Origin: Alsobacter ponti
GTDB taxonomy: Bacteria > Pseudomonadota > Alphaproteobacteria > Rhizobiales > Beijerinckiaceae
Length of the DNA: 64,000 nucleotides
Assembly: GCF_024294805.1 (NCBI RefSeq)
Contig: NZ_JANCLU010000017.1
Span: 53,806 to 117,805, forward strand
Direction of reading: 5' to 3'
Part shown: positions 35,631 to 44,284 of the stretch, piece by piece
Position numbering within the stretch: the stretch's first letter is position 1
How the letters are laid out: every line of letters begins with the position of its first letter
Notes under the pieces: generated by a model
The model's database searches: none
What the model was told of the DNA's origin: nothing
What the model saw: only the letters and a program-made list of their open reading frames with translations
Translations under genes and position numbers: made by a program

Positions 35631-36287
35631 ATGATGCCGATGCCGAACCGCCTCGCGCCGCGCGCCATCGTCCTGCCCGACGGACGCGAAGGGGTGCTGT
35701 CCGTGCCGGCGCGCGTGCGCGGCCTTGTCATCTTCGCCCATGGCAGCGGCTCGAACCGGCTGAGCCCCCGCAATACGGCGGTCGCCCGCGACCTTCAGGC
35801 GCGAGGTTTCGCGACCTTGCTGTGCGATCTCCTGACCGAGGAAGAGGCGCTCGACCGGGCCAATGTTTTCGACATTTCCCTGCTCGCCCGACGGCTCGGC
35901 GATGTCATCGCGTGGGCGTCCACCGAGCCCACGCTCACGGGGCTGCCGCTTGGCCTTTATGGCGCCAGTACGGGCGCCGCGGGGGCGATCATGGCCGCCG
36001 TGAACTCCCCGCACGAGGTGAGCGCCGTCGTCTCGCGCGGAGGACGCCCGGACCTCGCCAGGGCGGCCCTGCCATTCCTCCGCGCGCCGACGCTGCTCGC
36101 GGTCGGGGCCAACGATACGGAGGTCATCGCCCTCAACAGGGAGGCTCGGGAGCAGATGACCTGCGAAAGCGAACTCCTGATCGTGCCTGGGGCGTCCCAT
36201 TTGTTCGAGGAGCCCGGCGCGCTGGAGCAGGTGAGCAGCGCCGCCGTCCGCTGGTTCGAGAGGCACGTTCCCAATCATGCCCTATGA
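35631..36287 (+). CDS. Alpha/beta hydrolase (dienelactone-hydrolase-like)
   Basis: The 218-residue protein keeps the full catalytic set: nucleophile elbow YGASTGAAGA near residue 110, acid in GANDTEV near 163 and histidine in VPGASHLFEEPG near 188, with the oxyanion strand VIFAHGSGSNRLSPRN near 33. In relatives this domain is often fused behind a phosphoribosyltransferase-like domain; here it is alone. The substrate is unknown. It overlaps the ChaB gene by 11 bases and probably shares a transcript with the HPF-CSD gene 86 bases upstream. Confidence 0.82.
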   Translation: MMPMPNRLAPRAIVLPDGREGVLSVPARVRGLVIFAHGSGSNRLSPRNTAVARDLQARGFATLLCDLLTEEEALDRANVFDISLLARRLGDVIAWASTEPTLTGLPLGLYGASTGAAGAIMAAVNSPHEVSAVVSRGGRPDLARAALPFLRAPTLLAVGANDTEVIALNREAREQMTCESELLIVPGASHLFEEPGALEQVSSAAVRWFERHVPNHAL

Positions 36288-36516
36288 CGCTCCCGAGGAC
36301 TTGCCCGAGCGCGTGCGGGCTCATCTGCCGTGGCGCGCGCAGGACATCTTCGTCGCCGCCTTCAACCATGCCTGGCGCGACCACGCCGATGATCCCGAGC
36401 GGGAGGCCATCGCCTTCCGCATCGCCTGGTCCGCGGTGAAAAAGCGCTATCGCAAGGTCGGTGAGCGGTGGATCGCGATCGCAGAGGATGGCTTGCCTTC
36501 GCGAGAGCCGGATTGA
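36277..36516 (+). CDS. chaB: ChaB family protein
   Basis: The 79-residue protein has the full ChaB pattern: DLPERVRAHLPWRAQDIFVA, AFNHAWRDH and AWSAVKKRYRKVGERWI. ChaB was named as a regulator of the cation antiporter ChaA in Escherichia coli, but no chaA is present and the true role is unsettled. Its first 11 bases overlap the hydrolase gene, showing coupling. The frame stays open for another 46 codons after the TGA, which seems to be chance. Confidence 0.88.
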   Translation: MPYDAPEDLPERVRAHLPWRAQDIFVAAFNHAWRDHADDPEREAIAFRIAWSAVKKRYRKVGERWIAIAEDGLPSREPD

Positions 36517-36983
36517 AACCGCGCCGCGCGTGATCCCGCGCTGTTCGCCGGCCATGGATCCACGGTTCGTCCGGGCCACGAGGCGACGGCGCTGGTGACC
36601 GCCAACGCCATGGGCCTGCTTCGCGCGCCGACCGAGGCTACGGCCGGCGGCTGAGCAGGCCGGCCGTATCCGATCATGCCGCTTGCTGGATACACCGCCC
36701 GCGCGCGTATTGGCTGGGCCTGCGCGGGCGTTTTGTCGTGTGCGGGCCAGATGACACCTGCATCCCGAGCTAGAGCTCTGCAATAAACGGGATGAACTCA
36801 ATCTCCCATTGATTTTGTATCCAATCAATGAAACGATTGCATCGTGGATACGTCGGAGGTGATCCGCTCGCCCGATCTCCGGGGGAGTGGATCGGCTCCC
36901 GCGTCGAGAAGCGAAACCTGTAGCCGCTCATCCCGTGGACGCGCCACGCCAACAAGGCGCGCCGCCGCTTGGAGGAAACCGCC
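36517..36983. other. Gap with a weak terminator and the leader of the sugar ABC operon
   Basis: These 467 bases contain no supported gene. A 9-bp stem CGCCCGCGC/GCGCGGGCG (36696-36704 with 36722-36730) followed by TTTT is a weak terminator candidate for the chaB unit. The right part holds the operator described next. Confidence 0.45.
36807..36830. promoter_or_regulatory. Putative operator of the sugar ABC operon
   Basis: CATTGATT (36807-36814) and AATCAATG (36823-36830) form a perfect 8-bp inverted repeat around TTGTATCC. The decamer TTGTATCCAA (36815-36824) resembles FCD-type GntR operators and recurs upstream of kbl. A reverse copy TGGATAC follows at 36845-36851. Confidence 0.5.
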
Positions 36984-38411
36984 ATGACTGGAAAGACCAG
37001 CGAGAGAAGTGAATCGGGTGTCTCCCGCCGCGCCGTCCTGTCCGGGATCGCGAAGGCGGCCGCCCTCGGCGTATTCGCGCCGGCGGTGATCGACAGCGCG
37101 CGCGCCGCGGCCGGCAAGATCGACCTCGGAGGCTATGCCGGCCCGACGCTCACCAGTGAGCCCGTCACGCTGCGCTTCATGCGGCAGGACTTCACGCCCG
37201 ACGTGAACGCCCTGCTCGAAAAGGCCTACGCCGAGTTCAAGGCGAGCTTCCCGAACATCACGGTCGTGGAAGAGAAGGTGCCGTACGGCGACCTGCAGAA
37301 AAAGATGCTCGTCTACGTCGCGTCCAACGACGCGCCGGACATCATGATGGGCCGCACGGATTTCGCCGACGCCTACCACGCCGGCAAGATGGCGCTGCCG
37401 TTGCAGGACTATCTGTCGAAGGCGTTCGTCGAGGACATCCCGGCGAACCTGCGAAGCGCCGCCTCGTCCGGCGGCAGCCTCTACTGCTCGCCCTGGGAAA
37501 CCAGCGTGATGCTGCTCTACTTCAATCGCGACATGTGGGCGAAGGCCGGGCTGAAGACGCCGCCCGAGGTGGACACCCTCGAGGGTGGCTGGACGGACGA
37601 GGAGTTCATCGCGCAGCTCGAGGACCTGAACGGCAAGCTCAAGGCCGCCGGCGACACGAAGAGCTGGGCTCTCGCCGCCGCCGGGCAGGGCAATGGCGGG
37701 CCGGGCGCCAACTACAGCCAGCTCGAAAGCATCTGGATCCGCTCGCAGGGCGATCCCACCGCGCCGAAGTCCTCCTCGACGTACAAGACGCTGGCCGGCA
37801 TTAGCGACGACGGACGCTCGGTCACCGGCTATATCGACACGCCGGAAGCCATCAAGGGCATGCGGTACTACCAGTCGCTGTTCTCCAAGGGCCTGACCCC
37901 GCTCGGGCCGGTGCCCAACCAGTTCCCGGGCGGGCTCGCGGCGACGTATTTCGGCGGGCTCAACTTCACCAACCGCTTCCGCGTGCCGGGGATGGAGCCG
38001 CCGTTCAAATGGGGCGTCTCGCCGCCGCCCAAGGGCAAGATCGTGTTCAACGGCAACGGCTCGGACGCGCCGCTGGTGTGGGCGAAGAGCAAGCATCCGG
38101 CCGAGGCGGCGGCGCTTCTCGCCTTCCTGTGCAACGACACCAACCGGCTCGCCTTCCACAAGGCGTGGGGCTCGATGCCGTCGCGCACCTCGCTGCGCAA
38201 GGCGATGAGCGAGTTCGCCACCGAGCAGCCCTTCAAGCTGGCCTCGGCACTCTCGGACGCCTCCTACAGCGTGCCGCGCACGCCGGGCTATTTCGACTAT
38301 TTCAACGCCATGAACCCGGCGGTGAAGGACATCGCGCTGGGCGCGGATCCGGCCAAGGTGCTGCCGGATACGGCGGCGAAGATCGACCGATTGCTCGTCA
38401 AGTACAAGTAA
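36984..38411 (+). CDS. Sugar ABC transporter substrate-binding protein with Tat signal
   Basis: The 475-residue periplasmic protein begins with a twin-arginine signal (SRRAVLSGIAKAAALGVFAP, cleaved near ARA). It has family 1 binding-protein features: LEKAYAEFKASFPNITVVEE, LLYFNRDMWAKAGLKTPPEV and the C-terminal AEAAALLAFLCND. Its length is slightly above usual. It is the first gene of a five-gene operon with two permeases, an amidohydrolase and a TIM-barrel epimerase, and is preceded by the operator-like element. The ligand is unknown. No ATPase gene is nearby. Confidence 0.92.
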   Translation: MTGKTSERSESGVSRRAVLSGIAKAAALGVFAPAVIDSARAAAGKIDLGGYAGPTLTSEPVTLRFMRQDFTPDVNALLEKAYAEFKASFPNITVVEEKVPYGDLQKKMLVYVASNDAPDIMMGRTDFADAYHAGKMALPLQDYLSKAFVEDIPANLRSAASSGGSLYCSPWETSVMLLYFNRDMWAKAGLKTPPEVDTLEGGWTDEEFIAQLEDLNGKLKAAGDTKSWALAAAGQGNGGPGANYSQLESIWIRSQGDPTAPKSSSTYKTLAGISDDGRSVTGYIDTPEAIKGMRYYQSLFSKGLTPLGPVPNQFPGGLAATYFGGLNFTNRFRVPGMEPPFKWGVSPPPKGKIVFNGNGSDAPLVWAKSKHPAEAAALLAFLCNDTNRLAFHKAWGSMPSRTSLRKAMSEFATEQPFKLASALSDASYSVPRTPGYFDYFNAMNPAVKDIALGADPAKVLPDTAAKIDRLLVKYK

Positions 38412-38470
38412 GCGGCCCGGCGTCGGCGGCCGGCTCGTCCGGCCGCCGGGCCTCGCGACAGGAGCGACGC

Positions 38471-39385
38471 ATGCGGGCAGTCCGGGTCATCGCGCCGGCA
38501 GGGCGGCGGAGCGGATGGAACGGCGACGCGGTCCTCGCCTCGGCGATGGTGCTGCCCGCCGTCGTCGCGCTGGCGATGTTCCAGTTCCTGCCGCTCGTCA
38601 CGGCGGTGCTCAACAGCCTGCAGTCGTTCGGTCCCTTCGACCGTTCGTCGACAGGGTGGGTGGGGCTCGACAATTACCGCGAGCTCTTCGCCGATCCCGC
38701 CTTCCGCTACGCGCTGCTCAACACGTTCCTCTACATCGTCCTGATGCTGGGCTTCACCATTCCGCTTGCTCTGCTCCTCGCCGTTCTTCTGGACAGGCGG
38801 TTGCCCGGCTCCACCTTCGCGCGCAACGCCATCATCGGCGCGCTCGCTGCCTCCGAGGCGGTGACGGCGCTGATCTGGAACCAGATGTACGAGCCCTCGA
38901 GCGGGCTGTTCAACGCCATCCTGGACGCGGTGTCGCTGCCGACCCAGCCCTTCCTCACGAGCGGCGGCCAGGCGCTGGTCAGCATCGTCGTCATGTCGGT
39001 GTGGAAGGATGTCGGCCTGCCGATGCTCATCTTCCTCGCCGGGCTGCAATCCATCCCGCGCGAGCTGCCCGAGGCGGCGGAGCTCGACGGCGCGGATGCG
39101 CGCCAGATCTTCTGGTACGTGACGCTGCCGGCGCTGCGGCCCAGCCTCGTCGTCGCCCTGTTCATGATGACGATCACGGCGACGCGCATGTTCACGCCCA
39201 TCCTCATCATGACGCAGGGCGGGCCGCAGGGCGCGACGACGAACCTGGCGCTGTTCTCCTATCTGCAAGGCTTCGAGTTCCAGTCGCCGGGCACGGCCTC
39301 GGCCAGCGTCGTGTGCATGCTGGTCGTGCTGGCGCTCGTCACGGCGGCCCAGAGCTTCCTCCTGCGCGGGCGGGAGGCCGATTGA
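38471..39385 (+). CDS. Carbohydrate ABC transporter permease, first subunit
   Basis: A 304-residue MalF-type protein with about six helices starting at AVLASAMVLPAVVALAMFQF (about residues 20-39). The ATPase-contact loop reads EAAELDGADARQIFWYVTLP near 199. CAGGAG precedes the ATG at a good distance. It ends two bases before the second permease gene, so both belong to one transcript. Confidence 0.93.
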   Translation: MRAVRVIAPAGRRSGWNGDAVLASAMVLPAVVALAMFQFLPLVTAVLNSLQSFGPFDRSSTGWVGLDNYRELFADPAFRYALLNTFLYIVLMLGFTIPLALLLAVLLDRRLPGSTFARNAIIGALAASEAVTALIWNQMYEPSSGLFNAILDAVSLPTQPFLTSGGQALVSIVVMSVWKDVGLPMLIFLAGLQSIPRELPEAAELDGADARQIFWYVTLPALRPSLVVALFMMTITATRMFTPILIMTQGGPQGATTNLALFSYLQGFEFQSPGTASASVVCMLVVLALVTAAQSFLLRGREAD

Positions 39386-39387
39386 GC

Positions 39388-40275
39388 ATGGTCGCCCTCG
39401 CCAACTCGGATCTCATGAGCCTGCGGCGGGCGGAACGCCGCGCCTACGTGGTCCGGCACGCCGGCGGCATCGTCACGGTGGCGCTCGTCGGGTTCATCTT
39501 CGGATTCCCGATCCTGTGGGCGGCGCTGTCGTCGCTGAAATCCACCAACGACATCGTCACCGGCACGTTTCCGCTGTCGTGGTCGTCCTTCGTGCCGCTC
39601 CGCCCGACGCTGGAGAATTACGTCTACCTGTTCACCCAGCTGAAGTTTCAGAACAATTTGATGAACACCGCCATCGCGGCGGCCGGGCAGGTGAGCATCG
39701 CGGTGGTGGCCTCGTCGCTGGCGGGCTACGCCTTCGCCCGCCTCAGATTCCCGGGCAGCGATATGGTGTTCGCGCTGCTGCTGCTGACGGCGTTCATCCC
39801 GGTCGAGGCGATCATCGTGCCGCTCTACCAGGTGATGCAGCAGCTCGGTCTCGTGTCCACCTATCCGGCGCTGTTCCTGCCGTTCGCCTGCAACCCGTTC
39901 GGCGTGTTCCTGATGCGCCAGGCCTTCCGGGACATCCCGGTCGAGATGGACGAGGCCGCCAGGATCGACGGCGCGGGGCCCTTCCGCATCTTTATCTCCA
40001 TCGCGCTGCCCAACGTGAAGCCGACCATCGCGACGCTGGTGCTCATCCAGTTCATCTGGTCGTGGAACGCCTATCTGTGGCCGCTGGTCGTGATGCAGGA
40101 TCCCAACAAGCAGATCGCCCAGGTCGCCATCGCCAACCTGAAGTCGATCCCGAACTTCCCGATGGACGGCCCGCTGTTCGCGGCGGCGACCGCGGTGACG
40201 ATCCCGCTCGTCATCCTGTCGATCTGCCTCCAGCGCTACTACGTCCGCGGCCTTGTCTCATCGGGGATGAAATGA
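39388..40275 (+). CDS. Carbohydrate ABC transporter permease, second subunit
   Basis: A 295-residue MalG-type protein with helices beginning at GGIVTVALVGFIFGFPILWA and the loop EMDEAARIDGAGPFRIFISI near residue 190. It has the usual C-terminal ending YYVRGLVSSGMK of this subunit. Its stop overlaps the amidohydrolase start by ATGA, which directly couples transport to the catabolic enzyme. Confidence 0.93.
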   Translation: MVALANSDLMSLRRAERRAYVVRHAGGIVTVALVGFIFGFPILWAALSSLKSTNDIVTGTFPLSWSSFVPLRPTLENYVYLFTQLKFQNNLMNTAIAAAGQVSIAVVASSLAGYAFARLRFPGSDMVFALLLLTAFIPVEAIIVPLYQVMQQLGLVSTYPALFLPFACNPFGVFLMRQAFRDIPVEMDEAARIDGAGPFRIFISIALPNVKPTIATLVLIQFIWSWNAYLWPLVVMQDPNKQIAQVAIANLKSIPNFPMDGPLFAAATAVTIPLVILSICLQRYYVRGLVSSGMK

Positions 40276-41735
40276 CCGTCACGCTGCTCAAGGCCAGGTG
40301 GATCGTCGGCCACGAGAACGACCGCCACTGCCTGCACGAGGACGGCGAGATCGCCGTCTCCGGCGACTCCGTCCTCTTCGTCGGCAAGCGCTTTCCCGGG
40401 CAGGCCGACCGCGTGGTGGACTACGGCCACGCGCTCGTCGGGCCGGGCTTCATCGATCTCGACGCGCTGTCCGACCTCGACACCACCGTGCTCGGCTTCG
40501 ACAACCAGCCGCCGGCGCGCAAGGGCAGGGTCTGGCCCCGGAGCTACATGGATGCCGGACCGATCGAGATGTACACGCGCGAGGAGCTCGCGTTCCAGAA
40601 GCGCTACGCTTTCACGCGCCTGATCCGGGGCGGCATCACGACCGCGCTGCCCATCGCCTCGCTGTTCTACCGGGCGTGGGGAGAGACGGTGGAGGAGTTC
40701 TCGGACGCGGCTGCGTCCGCCGCCGATCTCGGCCTGCGCATCTATCTCGGGCCTGCCTACCGCGCCGGCAACACGTTCGTGAACGAGGACGGCACGCTCG
40801 ACTACTTCTTCGACGAGGAGCGCGGACTGGCCGGCCTGCGCGACGCGGAGCGTTTCTGCGAGACCTTCGAAGGCCGAGCGGGCGGGCTCGTGCGCACCAT
40901 GCTGGCGCCCGACCGCATCGAGACTTGCACGCCGGAGCTTCTGCGCCGGTCGGCGGCGGCAGCGCGCGCGCTGGGCGTGCCGATCCGCCTCCATTCCTGC
41001 CAGTCGCGCTTCGAGTACGACACGGTCGTCCGCCTGCGCGGCAAGAGCCCGCCGGAATGGATGGCGGAGCTGGGCTTCCTCTCGGAACGCACCTTGCTGC
41101 CGCACGGCATCTACGTGTCCGGGCTCAACGGCATCGACCGGCCGGGCCGCGACCTCGAGATCATTCGCGACAGCGGCGCGACCATCGTGCACTGCCCGCT
41201 GGTGTCGGCGCGGCACGGGCAGGCGCTGCGCTCGTTCCGCTCCTATCGCGACATGGGCATCCGCATCGGGCTCGGCACCGACACCTACCCGCCCGACATG
41301 CTGCTGAACATGCAAATCGGGCTGATGCTGTGCCGCGTCGTCGAGCACGACGCCCAGGCCTGCCGCGCCGAGGACTATTACGACGCCGCCACGGTGGGCG
41401 GCGCCGACGCGCTCGGGCGGCCGGATCTCGGCCGCCTGCGGCCGGGCGCGAAGGCGGACCTGATCGTGGTGGACCTCGACGACCCGTTCATGGGGCAGGC
41501 GACCGACCCCATTCAGACGCTGCTGCTCAACGCGTCGTCCCGCAGCGTCCGCAGCGTCATGATCGACGGCCGCTTCGTCATGGAGGACGGCGTGATCCCC
41601 GGCGTCGACGAGCGCGCCGACCGCCGTCGCGCCCAGGCGCAGTTCGACGGTGTCGTGGCGAAGTACCCGATGCGCACGCTGGGGCACCCGCCGGTCGGCG
41701 AAATCTTCTCGTCGAGCTACAAGCGCATCCGCTGA
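40272..41735 (+). CDS. Amidohydrolase-superfamily protein lacking the HxH metal motif
   Basis: The 487-residue protein has the amidohydrolase order: GHALVGPGFIDLDAL at residues 52-66, IRLHSCQSRFEYDTV near 237, LLPHGIYVSG near 276, TIVHCPLVSARHG near 300 and IGLGTDTYPPDM near 334. The usual HxH after the first strand is absent: positions 64 and 66 are Asp and Leu. The later histidines and the aspartate of the catalytic site remain. It resembles chlorohydrolase or cytosine-deaminase-type enzymes and may remove an amino or other group from the imported compound. It is coupled to the permease by ATGA. Confidence 0.83.
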   Translation: MTVTLLKARWIVGHENDRHCLHEDGEIAVSGDSVLFVGKRFPGQADRVVDYGHALVGPGFIDLDALSDLDTTVLGFDNQPPARKGRVWPRSYMDAGPIEMYTREELAFQKRYAFTRLIRGGITTALPIASLFYRAWGETVEEFSDAAASAADLGLRIYLGPAYRAGNTFVNEDGTLDYFFDEERGLAGLRDAERFCETFEGRAGGLVRTMLAPDRIETCTPELLRRSAAAARALGVPIRLHSCQSRFEYDTVVRLRGKSPPEWMAELGFLSERTLLPHGIYVSGLNGIDRPGRDLEIIRDSGATIVHCPLVSARHGQALRSFRSYRDMGIRIGLGTDTYPPDMLLNMQIGLMLCRVVEHDAQACRAEDYYDAATVGGADALGRPDLGRLRPGAKADLIVVDLDDPFMGQATDPIQTLLLNASSRSVRSVMIDGRFVMEDGVIPGVDERADRRRAQAQFDGVVAKYPMRTLGHPPVGEIFSSSYKRIR

Positions 41736-41773
41736 GCGAAGGCGGGCCGCGAAAAGCCCTTGGGAGGTCAAGG

Positions 41774-42850
41774 ATGAGAATCGGCGTCGATGGCCGCAAG
41801 ATCCCGGAGGCGGCCCAGCGCGGGCCGCTCGCCAGTCTCGACCACGGCAAGAGCTTCGGCATGGCCGGGCTGTTCTACCGGACCGTGCTGGACATGAGCC
41901 CGACGCTCGACCGCGGCGAGTTGCGCGCCATCCGCCGGCGCGCCGACGAACTCGGCATGTATGTCGAGACCGGCCTGGGCAAGGTGAACCCCTACGCCTC
42001 CCCGGAAGCCCCCGAACTGCGGCTCGCCGGCGACGGCGACATCGTGCTCGGCTTCCGCCGCATGATGGAGGCCTGCGTCGACATCGGCTGCACGGAGCTG
42101 TGGATCGCCACCGCCAACTACAAGACCGTCTACGCCGGCAAGTGGGCCTATGACCGCTTCCGGACCGACGTGACGTGGCCGGAGCAACTGCGCGCCACCC
42201 AGGCCTTCCTGCTCAAGCTCGCGCCGATCGCGCGCGACCTCGGCGTGCATCTCAACATGGAGACGCACGAGGAGATCACCACGTTCGAGCTGCTGCGGCT
42301 GATCGAGGCGGTGGGGGCGGACGTCATGGGCGTCGTTCTCGACACGCTGAACCCGATGCAGCGCGGCGAGCATCCGGTGTGGGCGGCGCGGCGCGTCGCG
42401 CCCTTCGTGCGCCAGACCCACATCAAGGACGCCTATCTGACGCATGTGCCGGGGGGCGTCACCGTGCAGGCGCGCGCATGCGGCGACGGGGTGATCGACT
42501 TCGGCGAAATCCTCGCCGTTCTCGCCGCGCACAACCCCACGCTCAACCTCTCGCTCGAATGCGCCGGCCCGCGCGACGCCAGCTTCGTGCCGCGCCATAC
42601 CCTCCTGGAGGTCTTCGACCCCGACTGGCTCGCCAGCCATCCCGACCTGACCCGCGAGGAATACGCGGCGTTCCTCGCGATGGTGCAGGCCTATGGCGCG
42701 CGCATCGCCTCCGGCGAGGTTGCGACGTGGGACGCCTATGTCGCCGCGCCGTTCGGCTACGCCGAGTCGATCGCCACGATCCGGCGCAGCGTCGCGCATT
42801 TGCGCCGCGTCTGCGCCGAACGCAACCTGCCGCTGGAAGCCGAGGCATGA
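41774..42850 (+). CDS. Sugar phosphate isomerase/epimerase-like TIM-barrel protein
   Basis: The 358-residue protein resembles xylose isomerase-like and AP endonuclease 2 family barrels: MEACVDIGCTELWIATANYK, LGVHLNMETHEEITTFELLR, GVVLDTLNPMQRGEHP, VRQTHIKDAYLTHVPGG and LNLSLECAGPRD supply the metal-binding acids and histidine. Length is greater than the usual 280-300 because of a C-terminal helical extension. It probably isomerises or epimerises a product of the amidohydrolase. GGGAGG precedes the ATG. It is the last gene of the ABC operon. Confidence 0.82.
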   Translation: MRIGVDGRKIPEAAQRGPLASLDHGKSFGMAGLFYRTVLDMSPTLDRGELRAIRRRADELGMYVETGLGKVNPYASPEAPELRLAGDGDIVLGFRRMMEACVDIGCTELWIATANYKTVYAGKWAYDRFRTDVTWPEQLRATQAFLLKLAPIARDLGVHLNMETHEEITTFELLRLIEAVGADVMGVVLDTLNPMQRGEHPVWAARRVAPFVRQTHIKDAYLTHVPGGVTVQARACGDGVIDFGEILAVLAAHNPTLNLSLECAGPRDASFVPRHTLLEVFDPDWLASHPDLTREEYAAFLAMVQAYGARIASGEVATWDAYVAAPFGYAESIATIRRSVAHLRRVCAERNLPLEAEA

Positions 42851-42926
42851 CGGGGGCGGGCGCCCGCCGGCCCCGCGCGTCACGCGAGGGGACGGCCCTC
42901 CATATCGGATCCACTCAATAGCTTAA

Positions 42927-42936
42927 TTGTATCCAA
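42927..42936. promoter_or_regulatory. Putative operator decamer upstream of kbl-tdh
   Basis: TTGTATCCAA, identical to the decamer before the sugar ABC operon, in an AT-rich patch (42918-42965) with a related sequence GGATTGTACA at 42941-42950. It lies about 160 bases before kbl. Confidence 0.5.
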
Positions 42937-43093
42937 AAATGGATTGTACAGAATCCAGTTTCATGGCAAGACTGATGCGTCGCGGTCGCACCGGATGAGC
43001 GTCGACGCCTGGGGACCGATACGCGCGGCGACCCTGGGGTCGCCTCTCGCCCCGAGCGCGCGCTGCTGCTGACCTATCACCGCGAGGTGTCGA

Positions 43094-44284
43094 ATGGATG
43101 CCGGCTTCTCACGACATGCCGCCGCGCTGCTGTCGGACATCGAGGCGAACGGGCTGCTCAAGACCGAGCGGGAGATGTCCGGCCCGCAGGGCGGGCGCAT
43201 CACCGTCCGGGGCCGCGAGATGATCAATCTCTGCGCCAACAACTATCTCGGGCTGGCCAACCACCCGGTCGTGCGGCGTGCGGCTGCCGAGGCGCTGGAG
43301 ACGCATGGCTTCGGCATGGCGTCGGTCCGGTTCATCTGCGGCACGCAGGATCTCCATCGCGAACTCGAGCGAGCCATCGCGCGCTATTTGGGCAAGGACG
43401 ACGCCATCCTGTTCGCCGCGTGCTTCGACGCCAACGGCGCGGTGTTCGAGACGCTTCTGGGCCCCGAGGACGCGGTCATCTCCGACGCGCTCAACCATGC
43501 CTCGATCATCGATGGCATCCGCCTCAGCAAGGCCCGCCGCTTCCGCTACGCCACCGGCGACATGGACGAACTCGAGACGCGCCTGCGCGAGGCCGACGCC
43601 GAGGGCTGCCGGTTCAAGATGATCGTCACCGACGGCGTGTTCTCGATGGACGGCCACGTCGCGCGGCTGGCGGAGATCTGCTCGCTCGCCGAGCGCCACG
43701 GAGCGCTGGTCGCCGTCGACGACTGCCACGCCACCGGGCATCTGGGCGAGAAGGGCAGGGGCACGCCGGCGCTGACGGGAACGGGCCAACGTGTCGACAT
43801 CGTCACCGGCACGCTCGGCAAGACGTTGGGCGGGGCGATGGGCGGGTTCATCGCAGCGAGCCAGCCCATCGTGGACGTGCTTCGCCAGCGCGCCAGGCCT
43901 TATCTGTTTTCGAACAGCCTGGCGCCGCCCGTCGCGGCGGGCTCGCTCGCGGCCATCGCGCTCGCGGAAGCCGGAGACGACCTGCGCCGGACGTTGATGC
44001 GCAACACGCAGCGCTTCCGGGCCGGGCTCGCCGCCGCCGGGTTTTCGCTGCTGCCCGGCGAGACGCCGATCATCCCGGTCATGCTCGGGGAGGCGGTGAC
44101 GGCCCAACGCATGGCCCGGGCGCTGGACGCGCGCGGCGTCTATGTCGCGGGCTTCTTCTATCCGGTGGTGCCGCACGGCAAGGCCCGCATCCGGACACAG
44201 ATGTCGGCGGCGTTGACGGAGGCGGACATCGACGCCGCCATCACGGCCTTCGTCGAGGCCGGACGCGACGAGGGAGTGATCTGA
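43094..44284 (+). CDS. kbl: Glycine C-acetyltransferase (2-amino-3-ketobutyrate CoA ligase)
   Basis: A 396-residue PLP enzyme of normal length. It has NLCANNYLGLANHPVV, FGMASVRFICGTQDLHRELE, DDCHATGHLG and GTLGKTLGGAMGGF, in which lysine 243 would bind PLP. Kbl cleaves 2-amino-3-oxobutyrate with CoA to glycine and acetyl-CoA, the second step of threonine breakdown. TGATG couples it to tdh, which makes its substrate. The whole pair sits after the sugar ABC operon and shares the upstream decamer with it. Confidence 0.95.
   Translation: MDAGFSRHAAALLSDIEANGLLKTEREMSGPQGGRITVRGREMINLCANNYLGLANHPVVRRAAAEALETHGFGMASVRFICGTQDLHRELERAIARYLGKDDAILFAACFDANGAVFETLLGPEDAVISDALNHASIIDGIRLSKARRFRYATGDMDELETRLREADAEGCRFKMIVTDGVFSMDGHVARLAEICSLAERHGALVAVDDCHATGHLGEKGRGTPALTGTGQRVDIVTGTLGKTLGGAMGGFIAASQPIVDVLRQRARPYLFSNSLAPPVAAGSLAAIALAEAGDDLRRTLMRNTQRFRAGLAAAGFSLLPGETPIIPVMLGEAVTAQRMARALDARGVYVAGFFYPVVPHGKARIRTQMSAALTEADIDAAITAFVEAGRDEGVI

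Noticed and set aside
36514-36654. Frame stays open for about 46 codons after the chaB stop
   Set aside because: The downstream peptide has no recognisable similarity, and chaB is complete at 79 residues; stop-codon readthrough is not supported.
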